From positions 1 to 14,517 of the forward strand of contig JAGLMX010000005.1 of the NCBI GenBank assembly GCA_023139785.1: a stretch of 14,517 nucleotides of DNA, written 5' to 3'. Within the stretch, counting starts at the first letter, position 1. Each line of letters begins with the position of its first letter. A program made the position numbers and the translations under genes. Positions 7,628 to 13,957 of the stretch are shown one piece after another. This DNA is from Candidatus Aenigmatarchaeota archaeon (GTDB lineage: Archaea > EX4484-52 > B79-G9). Below the pieces are notes generated by a model, which made no database searches, was not told the origin of the DNA, and saw only the letters and a program-made list of their open reading frames with translations.

Positions 7628-7646
7628 ATTAATAAAACATTTAAAA
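7628..7646. promoter_or_regulatory. divergent promoter region between the DUF362 gene and aglB
   Basis: The 68-nt gap 7607-7674 holds an AT-rich core with TTTAAA at 7640-7645 and TTAATAAA at 7629-7636. On the plus strand the TTTAAAA element is about 32 nt before the aglB ATG. On the minus strand the same elements lie about 27-37 nt before ATG 7606. Both transcripts therefore probably start inside this gap from overlapping TATA-like boxes. Confidence 0.5.
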
Positions 7647-7665
7647 GGTTGGCGTCAAGTTTTGC

Positions 7666-7670
7666 AGGGT
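7666..7670 (+). promoter_or_regulatory. ribosome binding site of aglB
   Basis: AGGGT lies 4 nt before the aglB ATG at 7675. No other in-frame start sits upstream within this short gap, so it supports the chosen start. Confidence 0.5.
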
Positions 7671-7674
7671 ACTT

Positions 7675-10089
7675 ATGGCGCAAGGCAACAAAATTGTTTT
7701 TGATAGAAATCTTGCAATGAAACTGCTTCCGGCAATTATTCTGATTGCATCAATCTACATGGCATTTTCAATCAGGATGGAATCGGCATACTCTCCGTAC
7801 TATCCCGACATAGACACATACTACATCTTTCGAATGTCTGAGCATGTTCTGACAAATGACTTTCACATCATTGGAATAGATCCTCTAAGGTATTATCCGA
7901 CAAACATTGATATGAGAAACGAATATCTCGGAGTTTATTATTTTCCATCTATTGCATATGCTCTCGTTACAGGTGCTGGCTTAATAAATCAGGAATATGC
8001 TCATTTTGCATGGTGGTTCCCTGCCATCCTCGGAGCACTTACGCTAATACCAATATACTTCATAGGCAAAGAACTGCACAACAGGATAACCGGTTTATTC
8101 TCCGCATTCTTTTTTGCAGTCACTCCTGCAATTCTTGCAAGAAATTCTGCATGGTATATGGAAAAGGAAGTTCAGGCGACGTTTTTCATGCTCATGTCCC
8201 TTTACTTTTTCATTCGCGCAATCAGGAACAATTCTTTGCTCTCAGGAACGATTTCAGGCCTCTCTTTGTTTGTCCTTGCAACAATGTGGGGCGGAGTACA
8301 GCAGTTGTTTCTGGGCTATTCCATATTTGTGCTTCTGCTTCTGCTTGTTGATAAAGTGCCGAAAGGATTGTACAAAACATATGTTCCCGTTGTTCTGATA
8401 GGTCTTGTGCTCTCAGCATACTGCACAAATTTTGTCAAAATACAAACGATCTATTCTATTTTGAATCTTGTGGCCCTCAGTATCCTCTTAATAAGATATT
8501 TTGCAGAAAAATATTCTTTTGTTGCCACAGAGAAGCTCCGTCTCATTGTGCCATCAATATACGGCGCAGGCATCGCATTTCTCATGGTAGGCAGTTTTGT
8601 CTCATCAAAAATTGCAGGGCTGCTTATGTCCGCACAAGGCTATTTGTTTTATCAGCACAATGTGATAAGCTCAACTGTAGCAGAAAACATCCCTCCGACA
8701 TGGGATGCTTTTTCAAATCAACTGGGAGCAGCGTATGCGCAAGGTGCTGTTCCGTCTGTTGCACTGCTGATAAGAAACCACTTGTTTGATGTCTGGGCAC
8801 TTGGATTTTTAGGGCTTTTTATCTTTCTTTACAAAATTTATGAAAAAAAGGATACTGAGTTCTGGCTTGCAAATACAGCCACAGCCTTAATGATGTACAG
8901 CTTCTGGGCGTTCCTGAAAGCAACAGAGACTGCTGCAAAAGCAACATACCAGCCACTATTTGTGGCTTCTTTTGTTGCCGCAATCCTGCTTGTCTCAAGA
9001 AAAAACTATCTCGCGTCCTTGCTGTTCTCTCTTCTGTTTGTGTCCATGCTCGGTGCCTTGTCTTACATACGCCTGATTTTTCTGGTCGGGCCGTTTATAG
9101 CTCTTGCAGCAGCATACGGCTTATCAAACATTATCTCTTATGCATCCAAAGCAAAAATATTCCGTGCACAAAAAGACTCCGCAATAAATATTTATTCCGC
9201 AGCCGGCGCACTCCTGATTTGCCTGTTTCTATATGTCAACTTCTCTGCAGGAAACGTCATGGCACAAAATATGGGGGCGCACTTCAACGGCAACTGGGAT
9301 GAAGCCATGAAGTTTATGAAAACAGAATCTGCGCCAGACTCAGTCATCTTGTCCTGGTGGGATTATGGATACTGGTTCCAGCTAATGAGTGAACGGGCAA
9401 GCAACCTTGATGGAGGAAACGGCATCGCAAGCAGAAACATACCAACAGCGCAATATTTTACAGGCATGATGAATGAAACCGAGCAGAAATTCTTCCTCGA
9501 AAAGATGGGCACCACACACATACTCCTTGATGCTTCAATGATTGGAAAATACTCGGCAATGTCCAAGATTGCAAACTATGGCAACAAAATTGACGCATAC
9601 CTGCACTTCAGTCAGGCAAGCAGCGAAATGCAGGGAAATGTCACAATTGTCGCATTTTCCGCAAATCCATACATTTTGCTTGTGCCAATAAATGAATACG
9701 GAAACCTTGCAGGTCAAATCGTTATGTCCGTACCCGGTGGAGAAGTATATGTTTCATCAGTCTGCACTGAAAACGGAATCTTCCCAATGAACCCTCCGAA
9801 AAACAAAGAAACCATTGATGGTTGCGTTTTCCTTGGCCAGGGGTATGCTCTTTTTGCAAGCGGCGATGTTGCAAACTCGGCATTTACAAATCTCTTTTTC
9901 ATGAATGGAAAAGATATTCCTTATGCAGACAAGGTATTTGATAATGGAGAAATCATGATTTATGAAATAAACCAGGAAATTGAGTACAAATCACGGGAAG
10001 CACTTTTGCCGTGGTGGGAAAAATACCACGATGGTTCAGGCCTTCTGGTTTATAACGGAACTGAACGGATTTATCAAAAGGCGGAGTAA
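7675..10089 (+). CDS. aglB: Stt3/AglB-type dolichyl-phosphooligosaccharide-protein glycotransferase
   Basis: This 804-residue oligosaccharyltransferase transfers a lipid-linked glycan to Asn of N-x-S/T sequons outside the membrane. The N-terminal half is a multi-helix GT-C module: first acidic motif DID (Asp45, Asp47) followed by TYYIFR, second acidic motif YMEKE (Glu163, Glu165), and TVAE (334-337) in the large external loop. SYIRLIFLVGPF near 463-474 carries the conserved Arg. The C-terminal soluble domain has the sequon-reading WWDYG (561-565) and a D-x5-K element (Asp619 to Lys625, DASMIGK). These positions are close to those I recall for the long AglB of Archaeoglobus. The second acidic motif is unusual: Glu-Lys-Glu where Asp usually comes first. 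The start has an AGGGT site. The GlcNAc-1-P transferase gene begins on the base after the stop. Confidence 0.95.
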   Translation: MAQGNKIVFDRNLAMKLLPAIILIASIYMAFSIRMESAYSPYYPDIDTYYIFRMSEHVLTNDFHIIGIDPLRYYPTNIDMRNEYLGVYYFPSIAYALVTGAGLINQEYAHFAWWFPAILGALTLIPIYFIGKELHNRITGLFSAFFFAVTPAILARNSAWYMEKEVQATFFMLMSLYFFIRAIRNNSLLSGTISGLSLFVLATMWGGVQQLFLGYSIFVLLLLLVDKVPKGLYKTYVPVVLIGLVLSAYCTNFVKIQTIYSILNLVALSILLIRYFAEKYSFVATEKLRLIVPSIYGAGIAFLMVGSFVSSKIAGLLMSAQGYLFYQHNVISSTVAENIPPTWDAFSNQLGAAYAQGAVPSVALLIRNHLFDVWALGFLGLFIFLYKIYEKKDTEFWLANTATALMMYSFWAFLKATETAAKATYQPLFVASFVAAILLVSRKNYLASLLFSLLFVSMLGALSYIRLIFLVGPFIALAAAYGLSNIISYASKAKIFRAQKDSAINIYSAAGALLICLFLYVNFSAGNVMAQNMGAHFNGNWDEAMKFMKTESAPDSVILSWWDYGYWFQLMSERASNLDGGNGIASRNIPTAQYFTGMMNETEQKFFLEKMGTTHILLDASMIGKYSAMSKIANYGNKIDAYLHFSQASSEMQGNVTIVAFSANPYILLVPINEYGNLAGQIVMSVPGGEVYVSSVCTENGIFPMNPPKNKETIDGCVFLGQGYALFASGDVANSAFTNLFFMNGKDIPYADKVFDNGEIMIYEINQEIEYKSREALLPWWEKYHDGSGLLVYNGTERIYQKAE

Positions 10090-11091
10090 ATGTATCTGTT
10101 CTTATCTGCTGCTGCTGCGTTCATTACAACATATCTTGTTGCGCCAAAAATAATTTTGTTCTTCAAAAATATCGGCATAACCGGGCAGGACATACATAAA
10201 AAAGGCAGGCCGGAAGTTGCTGAAATGGGCGGCTTCGTTGCACTCATAGGATTTATACTTGGAATGATGTCATTCATTGCCTCAGCAGTATTTGTAATGG
10301 ATGTAGATGTCACAAAAGCTCTTGCCGCAACACTCACAATAACACTCATAACCATGATTGGTATGCTTGATGATTTGACGTCTCTTTCACCACGCAAAAA
10401 AACTACTGGCTCTTTTGTCAAAAAACTGGGCTTTCGCCAAAGGCATAAGTTTCTTTTGCCGCTTCCTGCTGCCGTACCACTAATGGCGGTGAATGCCGGA
10501 GTCTCAACAATTTATCTTCCGCTTTTGGGCGATATCAATCTTGGTGTGCTTTATCCATTAGTTATTGTCCCAATCGCTGTTTTCGGAGCCGCAAATGCAA
10601 CGAACATGCTTGCAGGACTAAACGGGCTAAGCGCAGGCCTCGGGGTTCTACTTCTTGGGTCTCTCGGCATTTTTGCATATCTCAACGGATCCTTTATAGC
10701 CGCTGCTATCGCGCTTATTTTCGCGGCATCGCTTATCGCATTTCTTCGCTACAACTGGTATCCTGCAAAAATATTCCCGGGAGACAGCCTTGACTACACA
10801 ATTGGCGCCGCTGTCGCATCAGTTGCAATAATAGGAAACATTGAACGATTCGCACTAATTGCCTTTTTCCCGTGGTTTATCGAATTTGCACTCAAAGCAA
10901 AAAAAATGTTTCATGCCGAAAGCTTCGGCATACTGCAAAAGAACAAAACATTAAAGGCACCTGACAACGAAATAAACTCCCTGACCCACATACCAATGAA
11001 GTTTTTCCATGCAACAGAAAAGAAGGTTGTGCTTTCCATCATATGCTTCGAAGCAGTGATGTGCGCAATTGCGTTTTGTCTCTATCTGTAA
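10090..11091 (+). CDS. polyprenyl/dolichyl-phosphate GlcNAc-1-phosphate transferase (MraY/WecA/Alg7 family, AglH-like)
   Basis: This polytopic enzyme of 333 residues joins a sugar-1-phosphate from a UDP-sugar (probably UDP-GlcNAc) to polyprenyl phosphate at the cytosolic face, the first step of lipid-linked glycan assembly. Motifs in order are GRPEVAEMGG (39-48), the Mg-binding GMLDDLTSLSPRKK (Asp94-Asp95), GAANATNMLAGLNGLSAG (166-183), and FPGDSLDYTIGA (229-240) with the conserved Gly-Asp. A cytosolic loop with HAESFGI replaces the classical MraY HIHH-type loop, in keeping with an Alg7/AglH-type enzyme rather than a peptidoglycan one. The ATG directly follows the aglB stop (TAAATG), with GGCGGAG inside the aglB end as ribosome binding site, so the two are translationally coupled. 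The N-acetylhexosamine specificity is inferred. Confidence 0.92.
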   Translation: MYLFLSAAAAFITTYLVAPKIILFFKNIGITGQDIHKKGRPEVAEMGGFVALIGFILGMMSFIASAVFVMDVDVTKALAATLTITLITMIGMLDDLTSLSPRKKTTGSFVKKLGFRQRHKFLLPLPAAVPLMAVNAGVSTIYLPLLGDINLGVLYPLVIVPIAVFGAANATNMLAGLNGLSAGLGVLLLGSLGIFAYLNGSFIAAAIALIFAASLIAFLRYNWYPAKIFPGDSLDYTIGAAVASVAIIGNIERFALIAFFPWFIEFALKAKKMFHAESFGILQKNKTLKAPDNEINSLTHIPMKFFHATEKKVVLSIICFEAVMCAIAFCLYL

Positions 11092-11107
11092 TGATCGCAC
11101 ACATAAT

Positions 11108-12160
11108 TTACAAAAAATCCATATCCCCAATCTTTTCCATAGATTTTTTCTCTTCAGATAGTGCCCCAAAAAGCGCGTCAAGCTCAGAATTATCTAAAGA
11201 ATCCAAAATACCTCTAAGCGCACCCCCCATGCGTATTTTTGAAATAAGTTTTTTGTGCCAGCGCGCTTCATACTCTTTCTGAAAGAACTCTTTTGAAAAA
11301 TCATCTTTGTCAAATGCTTTTTTTATGGCACGAGCAGCAATGTCTGCCGAGATAAAGCCATAAATCAACCCCCCTCCTGAAAACGGCTTAACCTGGGCTG
11401 CTGCATCCCCGACAAGAATTGCCCTCTCCTTGCATGATTCCTGCTCGCCAAAGACAATCGGGTGCGCATAATATTTCTCAAACAAAACACCCTCTGATGA
11501 AAGGAATTTTTTAAAATAAGATATGTGGTTTTCTTTTGCTGCAAGGCCATACTCCGTCCTTTTTCCGCGCGGTATTTTCCATGCAAAAAATCCGGGAGCG
11601 ACGCGTTTGCCATAATACAACTCCACAAGAGGCGAGCTATTGCATTCATCCACATAAGACATTATTCCATTTACAAGACGTGTTTTCCCAAAAAAGCCAA
11701 GATGATTTCTCAAAAAACTGCATGCCCCGTCGCAGCCGACAACCATTTTTGATGTGATTTTTTCTTGTCCGGCAGTACACTCAACAGCATCTTTCAAAAC
11801 ACATATTTTTTCAGCCGGTGCACCAAGAAACGTTTTAGCCCCTGCGCGCACAGCCTCTGAAAAAAGGTGCTTATCAAAAAGCGGCCTGTCAACAACATAC
11901 GCCTGTGTTGTGTTTCGCCTCAGGGTAAACGAATTATCAGGGGAATGAAAAACAGCACCATAGATTTTATGCTCAAGAAATGCACTATTCATCCGGACAA
12001 AAGACGTTATTCTCTTGCTGATGAGTCCGGAACACGCATATTTGCCAACAGCATTCTTTCTGTCTATAAGAGCCGTATCAATTCCCTTTTGAGCAAGCTT
12101 TTTAGACAAATAAGAACCGATAGGGCCTGCACCGATAATTGAAACCTGCGCCTGATACAT
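11108..12160 (-). CDS. geranylgeranyl reductase family FAD-dependent oxidoreductase
   Basis: This 350-residue flavoprotein resembles digeranylgeranylglycerophospholipid reductases, which saturate the isoprenoid chains of archaeal lipids and of dolichol-like carriers. It opens with the FAD motif GAGPIG (10-15), then YACSGLIS with Cys43, DRPLFDKHL, VGCDGACSFLR (141-151), APGFFAWKIP in the substrate region and the second FAD site GDAAAQVKPFSGGG (251-264). The frame runs upstream to 12319 across the divergent neighbour's start, which is unlikely to be coding. ATG 12160 puts the FAD fold at the usual place and fits a leaderless mRNA from the TATA-like element at 12181-12190; ATG 12169 is an alternative. 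It ends 16 nt from the convergent GlcNAc-1-P transferase gene. Whether it acts on membrane lipids or on the glycan-carrying polyprenol is unknown. Confidence 0.88.
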   Translation of the reverse strand: MYQAQVSIIGAGPIGSYLSKKLAQKGIDTALIDRKNAVGKYACSGLISKRITSFVRMNSAFLEHKIYGAVFHSPDNSFTLRRNTTQAYVVDRPLFDKHLFSEAVRAGAKTFLGAPAEKICVLKDAVECTAGQEKITSKMVVGCDGACSFLRNHLGFFGKTRLVNGIMSYVDECNSSPLVELYYGKRVAPGFFAWKIPRGKRTEYGLAAKENHISYFKKFLSSEGVLFEKYYAHPIVFGEQESCKERAILVGDAAAQVKPFSGGGLIYGFISADIAARAIKKAFDKDDFSKEFFQKEYEARWHKKLISKIRMGGALRGILDSLDNSELDALFGALSEEKKSMEKIGDMDFL

Positions 12161-12180
12161 AAGACTCATTGAACCAAAAG

Positions 12181-12190
12181 CTAAATAAAG
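12181..12190. promoter_or_regulatory. TATA-like element shared by two divergent genes
   Basis: CTAAATAAAG reads CTTTATTTAG on the minus strand. Its centre is about 26 nt before the minus-strand ATG at 12160 and about 35 nt before the plus-strand ATG at 12221. It could therefore drive both the geranylgeranyl-reductase-like gene (leaderless) and the membrane-anchored protein gene (short leader). ATTAATAC at 12201-12208 is a second AT-rich element but is too close to 12221 to act as its TATA box. Confidence 0.45.
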
Positions 12191-12220
12191 TGGACGACCC
12201 ATTAATACATGTGATATTTC

Positions 12221-12769
12221 ATGGCTGCTTTTGATATTGTTATGGCTTTTGTTGCGTTGGTGTCCTTTATCGCCGGTTTCTGCTGCGCCCACATGATACA
12301 TACCCAAAAACGCCGCCACAAAGTGTCGTTTTCATCAGCGCGCAAAAAAAACAGAAAAGATTATGTGCGCATTGAAGACAAAGAAAACTACGAATATGAA
12401 TCTAAAACAGAGAGAAAAACAAATACAAACACAAAAAACTCGAAGTTTGATGTTTTGCTTAACTATTTTTCTGAAAAAACACCTAAAAAACAGGCATACC
12501 ATCCAATGCATCAACCCCATGCAGCCGCTACTGTTGCTGCCCCGCGAGCAACAGCAGCCCCCCAAGACGTCAATGTGTTCGAAAGGACTGCAGCACCGCT
12601 TTATCCAAAAACAGAACCTGTTAGAAGAAACTTTTTGCCGGAAAGCCCCATCGTTGCATCCACACAGCCTGTTGCAACCCCTATAGCACCCCCGCAAAAA
12701 AGCGAGGCCGAACGCAAAAAAGAAAAATCCGGGGACGAATGGGTTCCAATGGGCTTTTTTGAGGATTAA
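12221..12769 (+). CDS. unknown single-pass membrane protein with low-complexity tail
   Basis: I do not recognise this 182-residue protein. Residues about 4-25 form one hydrophobic segment that ends in a Cys-Cys pair (21-22), followed at once by a very basic stretch (KRRHK and RKKNRK, about 30-46). By the positive-inside rule the tail would be cytosolic. The middle is rich in Lys, Thr, Asn and Glu. Residues about 92-160 are Pro/Ala/Gln-rich and probably unfolded. The extreme C-terminus, DEWVPMGFFED, is an acidic-aromatic tail that looks like a short binding motif. The gene is monocistronic by spacing and divergent from the geranylgeranyl-reductase-like gene. The start ATG is clear and follows a short AT-rich gap. 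A tether or adaptor role is a guess. Confidence 0.72.
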   Translation: MAAFDIVMAFVALVSFIAGFCCAHMIHTQKRRHKVSFSSARKKNRKDYVRIEDKENYEYESKTERKTNTNTKNSKFDVLLNYFSEKTPKKQAYHPMHQPHAAATVAAPRATAAPQDVNVFERTAAPLYPKTEPVRRNFLPESPIVASTQPVATPIAPPQKSEAERKKEKSGDEWVPMGFFED

Positions 12770-12797
12770 CGAATATATTGTCTCAAGAATACAAATG

Positions 12798-12805
12798 TAT
12801 ATATA
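12798..12805 (+). promoter_or_regulatory. strong TATA box of the mini-protein gene
   Basis: TATATATA is the best TATA-like match in the window. Transcription would be expected near 12827-12832, giving a leader of about 100 nt before the ATG at 12932. It is self-complementary, so orientation rests on the downstream plus-strand gene; minus-strand use would run antisense into the 12221-12769 gene. Confidence 0.6.
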
Positions 12806-12836
12806 CTCAGAAAGGCAATTACAAAGACCAAGTTGT

Positions 12837-12867
12837 TTTGGCACAAAAAAGCTATTTCTCCGCCAAA
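12837..12867 (+). other. possible leader stem-loop
   Basis: TTTGGC (12837-12842) can pair with GCCAAA (12862-12867) across a 19-nt loop, right at the expected 5' end of the mini-gene transcript. With only six pairs and a large loop it is weak alone, but it sits upstream of the stronger stem at 12901-12920. Confidence 0.3.
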
Positions 12868-12900
12868 TTACATGACAGAACAAGTAAAAAGTAGGTCTGC

Positions 12901-12920
12901 CTTTGATCGGGAGATCAAAG
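12901..12920 (+). promoter_or_regulatory. 8-bp perfect stem with GGGA (GNRA-type) loop before the mini-protein RBS
   Basis: CTTTGATC (12901-12908) and GATCAAAG (12913-12920) are perfectly complementary around the loop GGGA, which fits the stable GNRA tetraloop class when read as RNA on the plus strand. The stem ends 2 nt before the AGGTGA ribosome binding site. As DNA the same 8-4-8 palindrome could be a dimer operator, but it lies about 100 nt downstream of the nearest upstream TATA box. Confidence 0.6.
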
Positions 12921-12921
12921 A

Positions 12922-12927
12922 AGGTGA
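12922..12927 (+). promoter_or_regulatory. AGGTGA ribosome binding site deciding the mini-protein start
   Basis: AGGTGA is a strong match to the archaeal Shine-Dalgarno core and stands 4 nt before ATG 12932. The upstream in-frame ATGs at 12833 and 12872 have no such site. Confidence 0.65.
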
Positions 12928-12931
12928 TTTT

Positions 12932-13036
12932 ATGAATATGGAAAAACTTCGTGAAATGAAAAAGCACATGGCTTTGCGGGGAAATTGGAAAGAAGTAAAA
13001 AGAATAAATAAGATGATTGAGTTCCACGGACTGTAA
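12932..13036 (+). CDS. 34-residue basic mini-protein, unknown
   Basis: This short gene encodes a Lys/Arg/Met-rich peptide with no hydrophobic segment. Residues 3-30 (from MEKLREMKKHMALRG to VKRINKMIEF) could form one or two amphipathic helices, with a GNW turn in the middle and the end EFHGL. I do not recognise a family. Support comes from the strong AGGTGA site, the strong TATA box upstream and the clean stop, which lies 52 nt before secF. The same frame is open further upstream, so a 54-residue form from ATG 12872 or a 67-residue form from 12833 is possible; the hairpin would then be coding. Basic helical micro-proteins often bind RNA, ribosomes or a protein partner, but nothing here shows which. 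Confidence 0.55.
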   Translation: MNMEKLREMKKHMALRGNWKEVKRINKMIEFHGL

Positions 13037-13060
13037 TCCGTTAATCTTAAACCAGAAGCC

Positions 13061-13069
13061 TTATAAAAG
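13061..13069 (+). promoter_or_regulatory. TATA box of secF, placed for a leaderless mRNA
   Basis: TTATAAAAG is centred about 24 nt before the secF ATG at 13089, with no Shine-Dalgarno-like sequence between them. This is the spacing expected when transcription begins at or next to the start codon. Confidence 0.6.
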
Positions 13070-13088
13070 TCTATCACAATTTCTCTAT

Positions 13089-13955
13089 ATGTCTTTGTCT
13101 GATTGGACCCTTAAAAGGTACATACCTTTGCTTGCATTATCAATGCTTTTGCTCGCGTTCTTTGTTGGCTTTCTTGCATACAAGCAGATAACCACAGGAA
13201 ATGTGGTGGAACTAGGTGTTGACTTTAGAGGCGGCACACAAATTACATTTGATGTTCCTTCTGCACCAAATGCAAATGATCTTGAGTCTTTACTATCTCA
13301 GGAACTTGGTGCCGATGTAAATGTAAAGATACTTAGGGGTCTAAAAACAACTGTTTCACTCGAAACCGCCATGGAATTGGAAACAGATGATGCAATAGCC
13401 CTTCTTGATTCTGCAGGAGTTAATTACTCAAATATTTCTGTCCAAAGAATTGGCGCCGCGCTTGGTGCAAGCTTTTTTGCACAGGCAAAAAGAGCTATTT
13501 TTCTTGCATTTTTCTTTATGGCGGCTGTTGTTTTCATAACATTCAGAAGCTTTGTGCCTTCTTTAGCTGTTGTCCTTGCAGCGCTTTCAGACATTGCTGC
13601 AGCACTTTTTGGAATGAATCTTGTAGGAATTGAACTTAATCTTGCGTCCCTCGCCGGCCTGCTCATACTCATAGGATATTCTGTTGACACAGACATACTG
13701 CTTTCAACGCGCATCCTTAAGCGCGGTGGCGGAGACAGTATTGACAAAAAAATAAAGTCTGCGATGGGTACAGGGCTTACAATGACCACGTGCGCCATTG
13801 TTTCTGTTTTTGTACTGTATCTTGTCTCAACATCACTTGTGCTTGACCAGATTGCACTCGTAATACTTTTCGGGCTCATTGCAGACCTTCCATTTACCTG
13901 GTTCCAGAATGTCGGAATAATGAAAATGTATATGTTAAGAAAAAATGCGCGATAA
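13089..13955 (+). CDS. secF: protein-export membrane protein SecF
   Basis: This 288-residue protein forms, with SecD, the RND-type complex that helps export and release of preproteins at the outer side of the membrane. It has one N-terminal helix, the P1-like external domain opening with GVDFRGG (43-49), then five helices starting at about residue 135. Helix four carries IGYSVDTDILLSTRILKR (from 195), with the conserved acidic residues in the membrane. RIGAALGASFFAQAKRA and the LADLPFT-like end are also typical. The frame is open to 13017, which would overlap the mini-protein gene. ATG 13089 is chosen because it directly precedes SLSDWTLKRYIP and sits behind a well-placed TATA box. secD follows after 2 nt, so the order is secF-secD, opposite to the usual bacterial secD-secF. 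Confidence 0.94.
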   Translation: MSLSDWTLKRYIPLLALSMLLLAFFVGFLAYKQITTGNVVELGVDFRGGTQITFDVPSAPNANDLESLLSQELGADVNVKILRGLKTTVSLETAMELETDDAIALLDSAGVNYSNISVQRIGAALGASFFAQAKRAIFLAFFFMAAVVFITFRSFVPSLAVVLAALSDIAAALFGMNLVGIELNLASLAGLLILIGYSVDTDILLSTRILKRGGGDSIDKKIKSAMGTGLTMTTCAIVSVFVLYLVSTSLVLDQIALVILFGLIADLPFTWFQNVGIMKMYMLRKNAR

Positions 13956-13957
13956 AT

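Noticed and set aside
12170..12319. N-terminal extension of the geranylgeranyl-reductase-like gene
   Set aside because: The extra 50 codons would precede the FAD motif by over 60 residues, run antisense over the start of the divergent gene and cross the likely promoter.
12828..12931. box C/D or other known small RNA in the mini-gene leader
   Set aside because: I looked for RTGATGA and CTGA boxes and for a tRNA-like fold and found no convincing set; only the stem-loops listed are supported.
12335..13027. 230-codon open frame on the minus strand across the membrane-anchored and mini-protein genes
   Set aside because: Its product is extremely rich in Phe and Cys, typical of antisense of A- and G-rich coding DNA. 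It crosses a TATA box and a strong plus-strand ribosome binding site and shows no family motif.
13017..13088. 24-residue N-terminal extension of SecF
   Set aside because: It overlaps the mini-protein gene and crosses the well-placed TATA box; SecF proteins begin shortly before the first helix.
13424..13879. 151-codon minus-strand open frame within secF
   Set aside because: It is antisense to conserved SecF helices; its Ser/Ala/Thr-rich product mirrors the plus-strand codon pattern and has no motif of its own.
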